A stretch of DNA of 64,000 bases from Marixanthomonas sp963974425 (GCF_963974425.1 NZ_CAXBCK010000001.1:1-64000), one strand, 5' to 3'. Counted from the stretch's first letter, positions 26,326 to 34,816 are shown. Program-made: numbers and translations. Notes: generated by a model from the letters alone, not told the origin.

Positions 26326-27249
26326 TTAGTTTTTTAAATACTGAATATTTCTTTTTAACCCCTCATATTTAGTACGTTTTACAGCACTTTTTCTGAAAAT
26401 TTCATTAAAAACCTCTTTAGTGATTTCCTCCCAATCCTTTTTAGTGTTTTCTAATAGCTCAGGATGTGGATTAAAAAGTGGTTCGTTATGGGGTTTGCTG
26501 AAGCGATTCCAAGGACATACATCTTGGCAAATATCACAGCCAAACATCCAGTCTTCCATCTTGTTTGAAAACTCAGTAGGTATTTCGTTTTTCAACTCTA
26601 TGGTTAAATAGGAAATGCATTTACTACCATCCACTACATACGGGTCAACAATAGCTTGGGTGGGACAAGCATCGATACAGGCTGTGCAACTTCCGCAATG
26701 ATCTGTAACTGGAGTGTCGTATTCAAGATCGAGATCAACAATCAATTCGGCTATAAAATAAAAGGAACCAGTTTGCTTTGTCAATAAATTGCTGTGTTTA
26801 CCAATCCACCCCAAACCGCTTTTAGCTGCCCAAGCTTTGTCTAAAACCGGAGCAGAATCTACAAAAGCACGGCCATGAACATCGCCTATTTCATCTTGAA
26901 TATGGCTTAAAAGTTGTTTTAGTTTGTCTTTAATCACAAAATGATAATCTCTACCGTAGGCGTATTTTGAAATTTTATAACTGTTCTCATTTTGTTCTTC
27001 AGAAGGATAATAATTCAACAATAATGAAATTACACTTTTACTATCTGGAACCAATTTTGTTGGATCCAACCGCTTATCGAAATAGTTTTCCATATACCCC
27101 ATCTCGCCATGCATATTCTGGTTGAGCCATGTTTCGAGCCGTGGGGCTTCTTCTTCTAAAAATTCAGCTTTGCTAATGCCACAGGACAAAAAACCGAGGC
27201 GTTTGGCTTCGGTTTTTATAAGTTGTGTCTGTTTTTCTTTTAAACTCAA
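26326..27249 (-). CDS. queG: Epoxyqueuosine reductase QueG
   Basis: 307 residues. Two ferredoxin-type 4Fe-4S motifs (CGSCTACIDACPTQAI and CDICQDVCPWNRF) and the cobalamin-binding region with AWAAKSGLGWIGKHSNLL. QueG reduces epoxyqueuosine to queuosine in tRNA. The protein lacks the HEAT-repeat tail of some longer members. The start is TTG at 27249, overlapping the ruvB stop as TTGA; it gives the expected N-terminus (SLKEKQTQLIKTEAKRLGF) and no other start lies before the conserved region. Confidence 0.93.
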   Translation of the reverse strand: MSLKEKQTQLIKTEAKRLGFLSCGISKAEFLEEEAPRLETWLNQNMHGEMGYMENYFDKRLDPTKLVPDSKSVISLLLNYYPSEEQNENSYKISKYAYGRDYHFVIKDKLKQLLSHIQDEIGDVHGRAFVDSAPVLDKAWAAKSGLGWIGKHSNLLTKQTGSFYFIAELIVDLDLEYDTPVTDHCGSCTACIDACPTQAIVDPYVVDGSKCISYLTIELKNEIPTEFSNKMEDWMFGCDICQDVCPWNRFSKPHNEPLFNPHPELLENTKKDWEEITKEVFNEIFRKSAVKRTKYEGLKRNIQYLKN

Positions 27250-28268
27250 AACAAGCCTCCTTGTGTTCCTCTTTTAGTTTTCCCTAGGTGTTTGTATGCT
27301 GCTTCTGTTACTTCCCGACCACGCGGTGTCCTTATAATAAACCCTTGCTGTATTAAAAAAGGTTCATAAACTTCTTCAATAGTTTCGGGACTTTCTGAAA
27401 CAGCCGTAGCAATAGTAGATATACCTACTGGACCACCTTTAAATTTATCGATTAAGGTGGTAAGGATTTTATTGTCCATTTCATCCAGACCAAAAGCATC
27501 CACATTTAATGCTTTTAGGGCGAATTTTGAAATTTCAATATCAATTTTACCATTCCCTTTTATTTGAGCAAAATCACGCACCCTTCGCAATAAAGCGTTG
27601 GCAATACGCGGTGTTCCCCTACTTCTGCCAGCAATTTCAATCGCTGCTTCCATTGAAATAGGAATGTTTAATATTCCTGAACTTCGTTGAACGATAGAAG
27701 TAAGCAATTCAGTAGTGTAATATTGAAGCCTTGAGGAAATACCGAAACGAGCCCGCATAGGAGCTGTTAAAAGACCCGAACGGGTTGTTGCTCCTATTAG
27801 CGTAAATGGATTGAGATTAATTTGAACCGTACGAGCGTTAGGGCCCGTTTCAATCATAATATCAATTTTATAATCTTCCATTGCCGAATAGAGATACTCT
27901 TCAACAATAGGACTTAATCTATGGATTTCGTCAATAAACAACACGTCTCGATCTTCTAGGTTTGTAAGCAGTCCTGCAAGATCTCCAGGCTTATCCAACA
28001 CAGGGCCTGAGGTAACTTTAATACCTACTTCCAATTCATTAGCTAAAATATGAGCCAATGTGGTTTTTCCCAAACCAGGAGGGCCGTGAAATAGCGTATG
28101 ATCTAATGCTTCTTCGCGCAAATTAGCAGCTTGCACAAAAATCTGCAAGTTTTCCAATGCTTGGTCTTGCCCAGTAAAATCATTAAAGGTGAGGGGCCTT
28201 AATTTTTTTTCCAGATCAATTTCTTGAGGGGAAAGATTATCGCCGGTTGGATCCAGATTTTCGTTCAT
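27246..28268 (-). CDS. ruvB: Holliday junction helicase motor RuvB
   Basis: 340 residues, the normal size. Walker A GPPGLGKTTLA, Walker B VLFIDEIHRL, sensor 1 IGATTRSGLL with the arginine finger region APMRARFG, and the C-terminal winged helix (FLIQQGFIIRTPRGREVTEAA in cut form QGFIIRTPRGR). ATG at 28268 (MNENLDPTGDN) is chosen; an upstream extension through a hydrophobic stretch (LNTLCIFVF) does not match the family. The end overlaps queG by 4 bases. Confidence 0.96.
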   Translation of the reverse strand: MNENLDPTGDNLSPQEIDLEKKLRPLTFNDFTGQDQALENLQIFVQAANLREEALDHTLFHGPPGLGKTTLAHILANELEVGIKVTSGPVLDKPGDLAGLLTNLEDRDVLFIDEIHRLSPIVEEYLYSAMEDYKIDIMIETGPNARTVQINLNPFTLIGATTRSGLLTAPMRARFGISSRLQYYTTELLTSIVQRSSGILNIPISMEAAIEIAGRSRGTPRIANALLRRVRDFAQIKGNGKIDIEISKFALKALNVDAFGLDEMDNKILTTLIDKFKGGPVGISTIATAVSESPETIEEVYEPFLIQQGFIIRTPRGREVTEAAYKHLGKTKRGTQGGLF

Positions 28269-28380
28269 AAAAACAAATATACAAAGTGTATTCAAGTAAG
28301 CTTTGGAAATATTTAACAAGATTTAATAATGCCTTATTACAGAAGCTTAATATCAATAGCTATCTTACAAAAAAAAAGAT

Positions 28381-28890
28381 ATGAAAAAGCCAAAAGAAAA
28401 AACACCAGCGTTGAAATTAGATTTAATTAATGGAACAACTTGGGACATTGAGAAACAAGAACCTGAAAATTTTACAATGATGATTTTTTACAGAGGTCTT
28501 CATTGTCCTGTATGCAAGAAATATTTAGAAGAGTTACAAACTAAAATTGAAGATTTTAGAAGCAAAGGAGTAAACGTAGTAGCTGTTAGTATGGATACTG
28601 AAAAAAGAGCAACTATTACCACTGAAAAATGGGACATTGAATCCATTCCACTTGCTTATGGAATGTCTGAAGAAAAAGCTAGGGAATGGGGATTGTTTAT
28701 TAGTCACGCAATTAAAGACGCTGAACCAGACGTGTTTTCTGAGCCAGCACTATTTTTAATTAACAAAGACACAACTATCTATAGTGCTTCTATACAGACC
28801 ATGCCATTTGCCAGACCAGGATTTGATGATTTGTTAAAATCGATTGACTTTGTATTAAAAGAAGACTATCCTGCAAGAGGTGGTAAATAA
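28381..28890 (+). CDS. Peroxiredoxin-like (AhpC/TSA family) protein
   Basis: 169 residues with a thioredoxin-like fold. The active-site region is FYRGLHCPVCKKYLEEL, with C42 and C45 forming CPVC; VVAVSMDTEKRA and PALFLINKDTTIYSASIQ are the following strands. The CxxC in place of the single peroxidatic Cys context (PxxxTxxC) puts it in the peroxiredoxin-like/AhpC-TSA subgroup that may work as thiol oxidoreductase rather than a classic peroxidase. It is a single gene; a hairpin one base after its stop serves as terminator and is shared with a small RNA on the other strand. Confidence 0.85.
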   Translation: MKKPKEKTPALKLDLINGTTWDIEKQEPENFTMMIFYRGLHCPVCKKYLEELQTKIEDFRSKGVNVVAVSMDTEKRATITTEKWDIESIPLAYGMSEEKAREWGLFISHAIKDAEPDVFSEPALFLINKDTTIYSASIQTMPFARPGFDDLLKSIDFVLKEDYPARGGK

Positions 28891-28961
28891 ATAAACCGCA
28901 CTCCTCCTCAGTAAGCGCGGTTTATAAAATCAGTAAACTCCCCATTTTACTAATTAAAATC
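28886..28961 (-). ncRNA. Candidate small RNA B (tandem pair, UGGGGA loop)
   Basis: Predicted transcript of about 76 bases. A promoter lies directly upstream. The 5' hairpin is at 28932-28951 (stem AGTAAA/TTTACT, 8-base loop ATGGGGAG) and starts 15 bases after the -7 element. A strong terminator hairpin follows at 28891-28925 (stem ATAAACCGC/GCGGTTTAT). The same architecture with a different stem sequence is repeated 144 bases upstream (candidate A). Different stems with a conserved TGGGGA loop are what covarying structure looks like. Rfam comparison is needed before calling it new. Confidence 0.58.
28891..28925. terminator. Bidirectional terminator of peroxiredoxin-like gene and small RNA B
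   Basis: 9-bp stem ATAAACCGC / GCGGTTTAT around a 17-base loop. It begins right after the plus-strand stop codon and also ends the minus-strand small RNA candidate. Confidence 0.72.
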
Positions 28962-28966
28962 TCCTC

Positions 28967-28998
28967 CAAATATAGAAGAATAAATGGCCTACAGTCAA
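28967..28998 (-). promoter_or_regulatory. Promoter of small RNA B
   Basis: Minus strand: -33 TTG (28996-28998), spacer 21, -7 TATATTTG (28967-28974). The -33 region shares TATTGACT with the promoter of the sister RNA. A hairpin overlapping the -33 site (28997-29016, AATACCCA/TGGGTATT) is also present. Confidence 0.65.
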
Positions 28999-29030
28999 TA
29001 CCCAATTGTGGGTATTTTTACTTACAATTT

Positions 29031-29105
29031 AAAAATATAAAAGCCGTACTTTTTTATAGTACGGCTTTTACAGTCACAAAGTCCCCACTCTTTGTTCCTT
29101 AATCG
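29031..29105 (-). ncRNA. Candidate small RNA A (tandem pair, UGGGGA loop)
   Basis: Predicted transcript of about 75 bases. The promoter ends 6 bases upstream. The 5' hairpin at 29076-29095 (stem ACAAAG/CTTTGT, 8-base loop AGTGGGGA) starts 15 bases after the -7 element, exactly as in candidate B. Five bases later comes the terminator hairpin at 29038-29070 (13-bp stem, TAAAAGCCGTACT) with a U-rich tail. There is no start codon followed by a sensible reading frame. It lies between the coxA operon end and the peroxiredoxin-like gene; targets unknown. Confidence 0.6.
29038..29070. terminator. Terminator of small RNA A
   Basis: Perfect 13-bp stem TAAAAGCCGTACT / AGTACGGCTTTTA with a 7-base loop; U-tract on the minus strand. 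It belongs to the small RNA candidate since no other minus-strand gene ends here. Confidence 0.8.
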
Positions 29106-29110
29106 TTAAT

Positions 29111-29141
29111 CAAAGATACGAACAGGAAGCAGTATAGTCAA
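29111..29141 (-). promoter_or_regulatory. Promoter of small RNA A
   Basis: Minus strand: -33 TTG (29139-29141) in TATTGAC, spacer 20, -7 TATCTTTG (29111-29118). This is the same -7 sequence and spacing as the ctaB promoter in this window, and no protein gene starts downstream. Confidence 0.72.
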
Positions 29142-29170
29142 TACGTAATAACACGTAAATTTTATTTAAT

Positions 29171-29202
29171 AAAAAAGCCTTTCTTTTCAGAAAGGCTTTT
29201 TT
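29171..29202 (-). terminator. Terminator of the act-cox operon
   Basis: Perfect 13-bp stem AAAAAAGCCTTTC / GAAAGGCTTTTTT with a 6-base loop, 18 bases after the coxA stop codon. Confidence 0.92.
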
Positions 29203-29220
29203 ATATATAACTTAATTGAT

Positions 29221-31047
29221 TTAGTGGTTTAATTCATCCTCGTTTTCCTTTAAAGGAATGTTCTGTGGAATAAAATCCTGTCCTGGTATTACATAGCCGG
29301 TTTCATCTTTATTCAGCTTACTGTAATCATAAGGCCAACGATATACGTGTGGTATTGGCCCATCCCAGTTTCCGTGAATATGTTTGATTTCAGCTGTCCA
29401 TTCTAAAGTAGTGGATTTCCAAGGGTTTTTTGGCCCTACTTTTCCGTAGAAAATTGAATGGAAGAAGTTATATAAAAACACCACTTGAACCGCTGCCGTA
29501 ATGATAGCAAAGATGGTTATCACCACGTTTATATCAGCTAAGTCATCAAAATATGGAAAGTTAGTATTTGTATAATATCTTCTTGGTAAACCTGCCATTC
29601 CCACAAAATGCATTGGGAAGAAAATTCCATATGCTCCTATTGCGGTTATCCAGAAATGGACATACCCCAAGTTTTTATTCATCAATCGCCCTTCAAACAG
29701 TTTTGGGAACCAATGATATACTCCAGCTAATAAACCATATACAGCTGAAATACCCATTACCAAGTGGAAGTGTGCAATTACAAAATATGTATCGTGTACA
29801 TTAATATCTAAGGCACTATCACCAAGAATAATTCCTGTTAACCCACCTGTAATAAAGGTAGAAACAAATGCAATAGAGAATAACATAGCGGGGTTCATTT
29901 GCAGGTTGCCCTTCCAAATTGTTGTAATCCAGTTAAATGCTTTTACTGCTGAAGGAATTGCGATTAACAATGTTGTAAAGGTAAACACAGAACCTAAAAA
30001 TGGATTCATACCTGATACAAACATATGGTGACCCCAAACAATAGTAGATAAAAAGGCAATTGCAAGTATAGAGGCAATCATTGCTCTATATCCAAAAATT
30101 GGTTTACGTGAGTTGGTAGCCATAACTTCTGAAACAATACCCATTGCTGGTAGAATTACAATATATACTTCAGGGTGACCTAAGAACCAAAATAAATGCT
30201 CAAATAATACAGGTGAACCTCCTTGGTTATGTAACACTTCTCCTGCAATATATATATCAGAAAGGAAGAATGATGTACCGAAACTTCTATCCATAATTAA
30301 CATCAGCGCTGCTGATAACAATACAGGAAACGATACCACACCAATAATAGCTGTTACAAAAAACGCCCAAATAGTAAGTGGAAGTCTTGTCATGGACATC
30401 CCTTTGGTACGTAAGTTTAATGTTGTTACAATATAGTTAAGCGATCCTAATAAAGAGGATGCAATAAATATAGCTAATGATACTAACCATAACGTCATTC
30501 CTGTACCAGATCCTGGTATTGCTTGTGGCAAAGCACTTAAAGGGGGATAAACAGTCCATCCAGCTGATGCAGGTCCTGCTTCAACAAATAAGGAAAGTAC
30601 CATAATCACACTGGATATAAAGAAAAGCCAGTATGACACCATATTTAAAAAGCCTGAGGCCATATCTCGAGCCCCAATTTGCAACGGAATCAACAAGTTA
30701 CTAAAGGTACCACTTAGCCCTGCTGTCAACACAAAGAATACCATTATAGTACCATGTATCGTTACCAATGCTAAATAAACACTTGGGTCCATTACGCCGC
30801 CTTCGGCCCATTTTCCTAAGAAAATTTCAAAAATTGTAAATGGTTCTTCAGGCCATGCTATCTGCATTCTGAAAAGAACGGACATTAATATCCCTATTAT
30901 CCCCATGAAAATACCGGTGATAAGGTATTGCCGGGATATCATTTTATGATCTGTACTAAATATATATTTAGATATAAAGGTCTGTTTGTGATGATGCCCG
31001 TGATCATCGTGGTGATCTACTGCTAAATCTTCTGTGTGTGCTGACAT
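29221..31047 (-). CDS. coxA: Cytochrome c oxidase subunit I
   Basis: 608 residues, 12 or more membrane helices. The heme a and binuclear-centre ligands are visible: LVTIHGTIMVFF, WFLGHPEVYIVILPAMG (with the His-Tyr crosslink pair), WGHHMFVSGM and HDTYFVIAHFHLVMG. It is an A-type (aa3 or caa3-like) heme-copper oxidase. The first 20 residues contain seven His (H4, H12, H13, H16, H18, H19, H20), an unusual metal-binding-like tail. It ends the actABCDEF-coxB-coxA operon, 20 bases after coxB, and is followed by a terminator. Confidence 0.97.
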   Translation of the reverse strand: MSAHTEDLAVDHHDDHGHHHKQTFISKYIFSTDHKMISRQYLITGIFMGIIGILMSVLFRMQIAWPEEPFTIFEIFLGKWAEGGVMDPSVYLALVTIHGTIMVFFVLTAGLSGTFSNLLIPLQIGARDMASGFLNMVSYWLFFISSVIMVLSLFVEAGPASAGWTVYPPLSALPQAIPGSGTGMTLWLVSLAIFIASSLLGSLNYIVTTLNLRTKGMSMTRLPLTIWAFFVTAIIGVVSFPVLLSAALMLIMDRSFGTSFFLSDIYIAGEVLHNQGGSPVLFEHLFWFLGHPEVYIVILPAMGIVSEVMATNSRKPIFGYRAMIASILAIAFLSTIVWGHHMFVSGMNPFLGSVFTFTTLLIAIPSAVKAFNWITTIWKGNLQMNPAMLFSIAFVSTFITGGLTGIILGDSALDINVHDTYFVIAHFHLVMGISAVYGLLAGVYHWFPKLFEGRLMNKNLGYVHFWITAIGAYGIFFPMHFVGMAGLPRRYYTNTNFPYFDDLADINVVITIFAIITAAVQVVFLYNFFHSIFYGKVGPKNPWKSTTLEWTAEIKHIHGNWDGPIPHVYRWPYDYSKLNKDETGYVIPGQDFIPQNIPLKENEDELNH

Positions 31048-31067
31048 ATCTCTTGTAAACTAATTTC

Positions 31068-32144
31068 TTATCTGTTCTCTTTCAATTGTGCAAATGTCTC
31101 GTCAAGTTTTGGCTGTTCTGCCAACCAAGCTTCATAATCTTCTTGTGATTCTACCACTATTTTCATTTGCATGTTATAATGGCTAATTCCACATATTTTA
31201 TTACAAAGCAATAAATAATCAAACTCGTAAGACTCTAAAGGTTGCTCCCCTTTTGCTGCTAATTCTTTACTATTTTCCCTTCGTATTTCATTAATATGCC
31301 TTACTTTTTCTACTACATCATCATTTTGTCTCATTTCTTCAGTAGTGATCGTCGGGGTAAATGCAAATTGGGTAACCATACCAGGAACTACGTTCATTTG
31401 AGCTCTAAAGTGTGGCATATAGGCTGAGTGTAATACATCTTGAGAACGCATTTTAAACAACACTTTTCTACCTACTGGCAAGTGTAATTCATTTACTACA
31501 ATATCATCTTGAGCATTAGGATCTGAAGCGTCAACACCCAGTTGATTAACCCCTTCAATTAACCGTACATTGGCTTCTCCTAAGGTATTATCATCACCTG
31601 AGTATCTAGCACGCCAATCAAACTGATAAGCATATAACTCAACAACTAATGGATCATCCTCTTCACTTACATTCATAATATCTGTCCAAGTGAAAAGACC
31701 ATAGATAATAAGCCCTGCTAATACAATTACCGGGATTATAGTCCATATAAACTCCAATTTATCATTATCTGCATAGAATACAGCTTTTTTACCTTTTTCG
31801 CCTCTGTACTTAAATGCAAAAGAAAGTAAAAGCCAGTGTGTTACTATACCCACAAAGAAAATAAGAATCATGGATATTAACATTAAATTATCTATCTGTG
31901 ATCCATGTTCTGAACCAGCTTCAGGAAGGAGTACATCTCCCCATTTCCAAAAGCAAACAATAGCTAGCACATACAAAAAGACCAAGAACATCACCATTAG
32001 GTATCCGTTTACTTTATTGTCTTTGTCTGATGCTATATCGCCAGTATCTGTCTGTTTGGTTTTAGACATTTCAAAAACCTTGGTCATTTGCCAAACGGCA
32101 ACTCCAAAAAGAATAATTACTAATACAACTAAAAATGCGGTCAT
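31068..32144 (-). CDS. coxB: Cytochrome c oxidase subunit II
   Basis: 358 residues. Four hydrophobic stretches (about 2-19, 48-68, 86-110, 133-152) precede the cupredoxin domain, two more than the classical subunit. The CuA site is complete: His in DVLHSAYMPHFRAQ and CNKICGISHYNM (two Cys, His, Met). The usual Glu between the cysteines (CxE) is Lys here. No heme-binding CxxCH is fused, so electrons come from a separate cytochrome c or directly from alternative complex III encoded just upstream. Confidence 0.96.
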   Translation of the reverse strand: MTAFLVVLVIILFGVAVWQMTKVFEMSKTKQTDTGDIASDKDNKVNGYLMVMFLVFLYVLAIVCFWKWGDVLLPEAGSEHGSQIDNLMLISMILIFFVGIVTHWLLLSFAFKYRGEKGKKAVFYADNDKLEFIWTIIPVIVLAGLIIYGLFTWTDIMNVSEEDDPLVVELYAYQFDWRARYSGDDNTLGEANVRLIEGVNQLGVDASDPNAQDDIVVNELHLPVGRKVLFKMRSQDVLHSAYMPHFRAQMNVVPGMVTQFAFTPTITTEEMRQNDDVVEKVRHINEIRRENSKELAAKGEQPLESYEFDYLLLCNKICGISHYNMQMKIVVESQEDYEAWLAEQPKLDETFAQLKENR

Positions 32145-32168
32145 CGTTATCTGTCTCTATTCAATTAA

Positions 32169-33560
32169 TTAATAATGATAATGTTTACTTTCCTTCATAA
32201 ACGGATTTCGTTTAGCAAGTAGAGGCGCTTTTGTTAATGCTGTGAACACAACAAATACAAATAAGCCAAAGAAAAACAATATGGAACCTATTTCTGGTAA
32301 GCCAATAAACCAAGAGGTTCCTACGGTACCAGGCATAACCATAACAAATAGGTTTATGTATTGTCCTGCTAAAATTACTACCCCTGTTAAGATTACAAAC
32401 CAGTTTACACGTTTGTAATCACTATTCATTAATAACAATACAGGGAATACAAAATTTGTTACTAACATCCCGAAGAATGGTAATTTATAATCTTCTATAC
32501 GTGTTACAAAATAGGTTACTTCTTCAGGAATGTTTGCATACCATATTAGCATAAACTGTGAGAACCAAAGGTAGGTCCAGAAAATACTAAAGCCAAACAT
32601 ATACTTTGCTAAATCGTGAATATGGCTATCATTTACAAATTCTAAATATCCTTGTTTCTTTAAAATGATAGATACCATTGCTATTACTGTAATAGCCGAA
32701 ACCATCATTCCTGCAAAAACATACCATCCAAATAAAGTACTAAACCAGTGCGGATCAAAACTCATAATCCAGTCCCAAGACATCATAGACTCAGTTACTA
32801 TAAAAAACACTAAAAATCCAGCTGACATTTTAAAGTTCTTTTTGAACCAACTGTTATCATCAGCAGCATCTTGTTTAATAGAGTTTCTTCTTGAGAAGTA
32901 TCTATATAGGTTCCATCCAGCTAAGAAAATAGCTGCTCTAATTAAAAAGAAAGGAACATTTAACCATCCGCTTTTTCCAGCAATTAACTTATCGTAATGT
33001 GGACTATTAGGATCAACTAATTCTGGATCCATCCAATGGAAAATATGATTCACGTGGAAAGCAGAAAGTAATAACAATACAAATAGTATTACCGAAGCTA
33101 CTGGCAAATAAGCCGTAATTCCTTCCATTACTCTAAATAAAACAGGGGACCAACCAGCTTGTGCGGCATATTGTATACCATAAAAAGCCAAAGTTCCTAA
33201 TGCAATAAATAAAAAGAATAAACAAGCAATATATAATGCTGACCAAGGTCTATTTTGCATTTGATGCAAGGTATGCTCTAAATGTGCTTCTTCACTATCG
33301 TGTGCATTTTCACCGTGTTCGTTAGCAGCTTGAGCGTGTTCGTCGCCAAGGTTTTCTTCTGCATTATAATTTTCATTTGTACTGTGTGATTCTTCGGCTG
33401 CTGAATGGTCTGACCCATGTCCATCCCCATGACTAGCCATCATTTCTTTAACCTCGGCTGTGGTTGAGGGAGCAGTAAGGAAACCTGATACTATTCCTAT
33501 GGCTCCAACGACCATAAAAATAATTGCAAACAGTTTTAATTTACTTGGTAGCGTGTACAT
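32169..33560 (-). CDS. actF: Alternative complex III subunit ActF (NrfD-like, quinol:cytochrome c oxidoreductase)
   Basis: 463 residues with about ten membrane helices, a diverged NrfD/ActC-type integral membrane protein. After the first helix there is a polar loop (about 41-100) with ten His and many Asp/Glu residues, outside the usual fold. In the Rhodothermus/Flavobacterium complexes ActC and ActF form the membrane core, ActC carrying the quinol site. It follows actE by 24 bases and precedes coxB by 24 bases. Confidence 0.9.
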   Translation of the reverse strand: MYTLPSKLKLFAIIFMVVGAIGIVSGFLTAPSTTAEVKEMMASHGDGHGSDHSAAEESHSTNENYNAEENLGDEHAQAANEHGENAHDSEEAHLEHTLHQMQNRPWSALYIACLFFLFIALGTLAFYGIQYAAQAGWSPVLFRVMEGITAYLPVASVILFVLLLLSAFHVNHIFHWMDPELVDPNSPHYDKLIAGKSGWLNVPFFLIRAAIFLAGWNLYRYFSRRNSIKQDAADDNSWFKKNFKMSAGFLVFFIVTESMMSWDWIMSFDPHWFSTLFGWYVFAGMMVSAITVIAMVSIILKKQGYLEFVNDSHIHDLAKYMFGFSIFWTYLWFSQFMLIWYANIPEEVTYFVTRIEDYKLPFFGMLVTNFVFPVLLLMNSDYKRVNWFVILTGVVILAGQYINLFVMVMPGTVGTSWFIGLPEIGSILFFFGLFVFVVFTALTKAPLLAKRNPFMKESKHYHY

Positions 33561-33584
33561 ATCTTTAACTATTCTCTTTATTCT

Positions 33585-34274
33585 TTAGTTAGTTTCGTTT
33601 TCTGATGCTTCTGAAACATCTTCACCTTCGGTATCAGTTTCATTTTGTTCCACTTGAGACGTTTCGGTATTACTTGAATCTGCAGCTTTAACACCTACTG
33701 TTTCTAATAATGAAGGCTCCCCATTTAAGGCTGCTTTTAAATCCATTACGTGCATTGCAATTTGCCAACGCTCTTTTTCATTAGTTTGTGATGCATAAGA
33801 CCCCATAGCATTTAATCCGTACATTTCTACGTGATAAATACCTCCCATAGTAATTTCTCTTCCCGGATCTGCATAGCTAGGAATACCCAGAAATTTTTCT
33901 CTTTCCGCTAATATACCTTGTCCATCTCCTTTATCACCGTGGCATACTGCACAATAAATAGTATAGAGTGCTTCTCCTTCTGAAATATTATCTTCTGTAA
34001 TTTCTAAAGGATTTTTTAACTCTGCTTTGGCTAAATTTAATCCTTCTGTTGTATTGTCATACTCGTAAGGTGTCCATCCTCTAGGGATAGAGCCTTCGGC
34101 AGGAAGTTTTGCCTCTTGTTCGTTTTCAAAAACATCATACTCACCGTAGGTTTCATATCCAACAGGTTCATACATATTAGGCATAAACTGATAATTAGGT
34201 TTTTTATCATTAAAGCAAGAAACCAAACTGAATGCAGCTACAAGCGCTATGGTTATGTTTAAACTTTTTTTCAT
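33585..34274 (-). CDS. actE: Alternative complex III subunit ActE, monoheme cytochrome c lipoprotein
   Basis: 229 residues. Lipoprotein signal ending in FSLVSC, then a mono-heme cytochrome c domain with CAVCHG (CxxCH) and distal Met in the MYGLNAMGSYASQ segment. The C-terminal 35 residues are acidic and Ser/Thr/Asn-rich. ActE is proposed to hand electrons to the oxidase. ATG at 34274 lies one base after the actD stop codon; a start 24 bases upstream inside actD would put charged residues before the lipoprotein signal. Confidence 0.92.
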   Translation of the reverse strand: MKKSLNITIALVAAFSLVSCFNDKKPNYQFMPNMYEPVGYETYGEYDVFENEQEAKLPAEGSIPRGWTPYEYDNTTEGLNLAKAELKNPLEITEDNISEGEALYTIYCAVCHGDKGDGQGILAEREKFLGIPSYADPGREITMGGIYHVEMYGLNAMGSYASQTNEKERWQIAMHVMDLKAALNGEPSLLETVGVKAADSSNTETSQVEQNETDTEGEDVSEASENETN

Positions 34275-34275
34275 A

Positions 34276-34812
34276 TTAGTGGTCTTCTTCATTTTCAATT
34301 AAACTAATCTCCATGGCTCCCGTATCATATAAAAACTTGGTAAGTTTCTTTACATCGTGTGATCCTGCATCTATAGCCATTAAAAAATGGTCATCGGTAG
34401 TTCGAACATCAGGATTTTCAGCTTTTTTGAATGGCCATAATTTACTTCTCATATAAAAAGTAATTACCATTAAGTGAGCTGCAAAGAAAACAGTTAGTTC
34501 AAACATAATAGGTACAAAGGCTGGCATGTTTTCTATATAACTGAAACTTGGTTTACCACCAATATCTTGTGGCCAATCTTCAATCATAATGAAGTTCATC
34601 ATTAAAACTGCTACTGTAAGTCCTACTAATCCATACATAAATGATGTTATGGCAATTCTTGTAGGAGCTAAGCCCATTACTTTATCTAGCCCGTGAACCG
34701 GAAAAGGAGTATACACCTCTTCAATATGATAATGCTCTGCACGTACCTGCTTAACAGCTTGCATTAACAGGTCGTCATCGTTGTAAATAGCGTGAATTGT
34801 TTTCGATGCCAT
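34276..34812 (-). CDS. actD: Alternative complex III subunit ActD (DUF3341)
   Basis: 178 residues, two membrane helices (about 51-75 and 94-118) with a polar N-terminal domain (IHAIYNDDDLLMQAVKQVR, YTPFPVHGLD) and the conserved GGKPSFSYIENMPAFVPIMFE segment in cut form (GGKPSF, PAFVPIMFE). This is the DUF3341 subunit of alternative complex III and carries no cofactor. ATG at 34812 (MASKTIHAIY) is taken, 4 bases after actC; an earlier start within actC is unlikely. Confidence 0.92.
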   Translation of the reverse strand: MASKTIHAIYNDDDLLMQAVKQVRAEHYHIEEVYTPFPVHGLDKVMGLAPTRIAITSFMYGLVGLTVAVLMMNFIMIEDWPQDIGGKPSFSYIENMPAFVPIMFELTVFFAAHLMVITFYMRSKLWPFKKAENPDVRTTDDHFLMAIDAGSHDVKKLTKFLYDTGAMEISLIENEEDH

Positions 34813-34816
34813 CTTA

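Noticed and set aside
28997..29016. Hairpin AATACCCA/TGGGTATT as a further terminator
   Set aside because: It overlaps the -33 element of small RNA B and sits directly upstream of it, so a terminator role for a third transcript is not supported.
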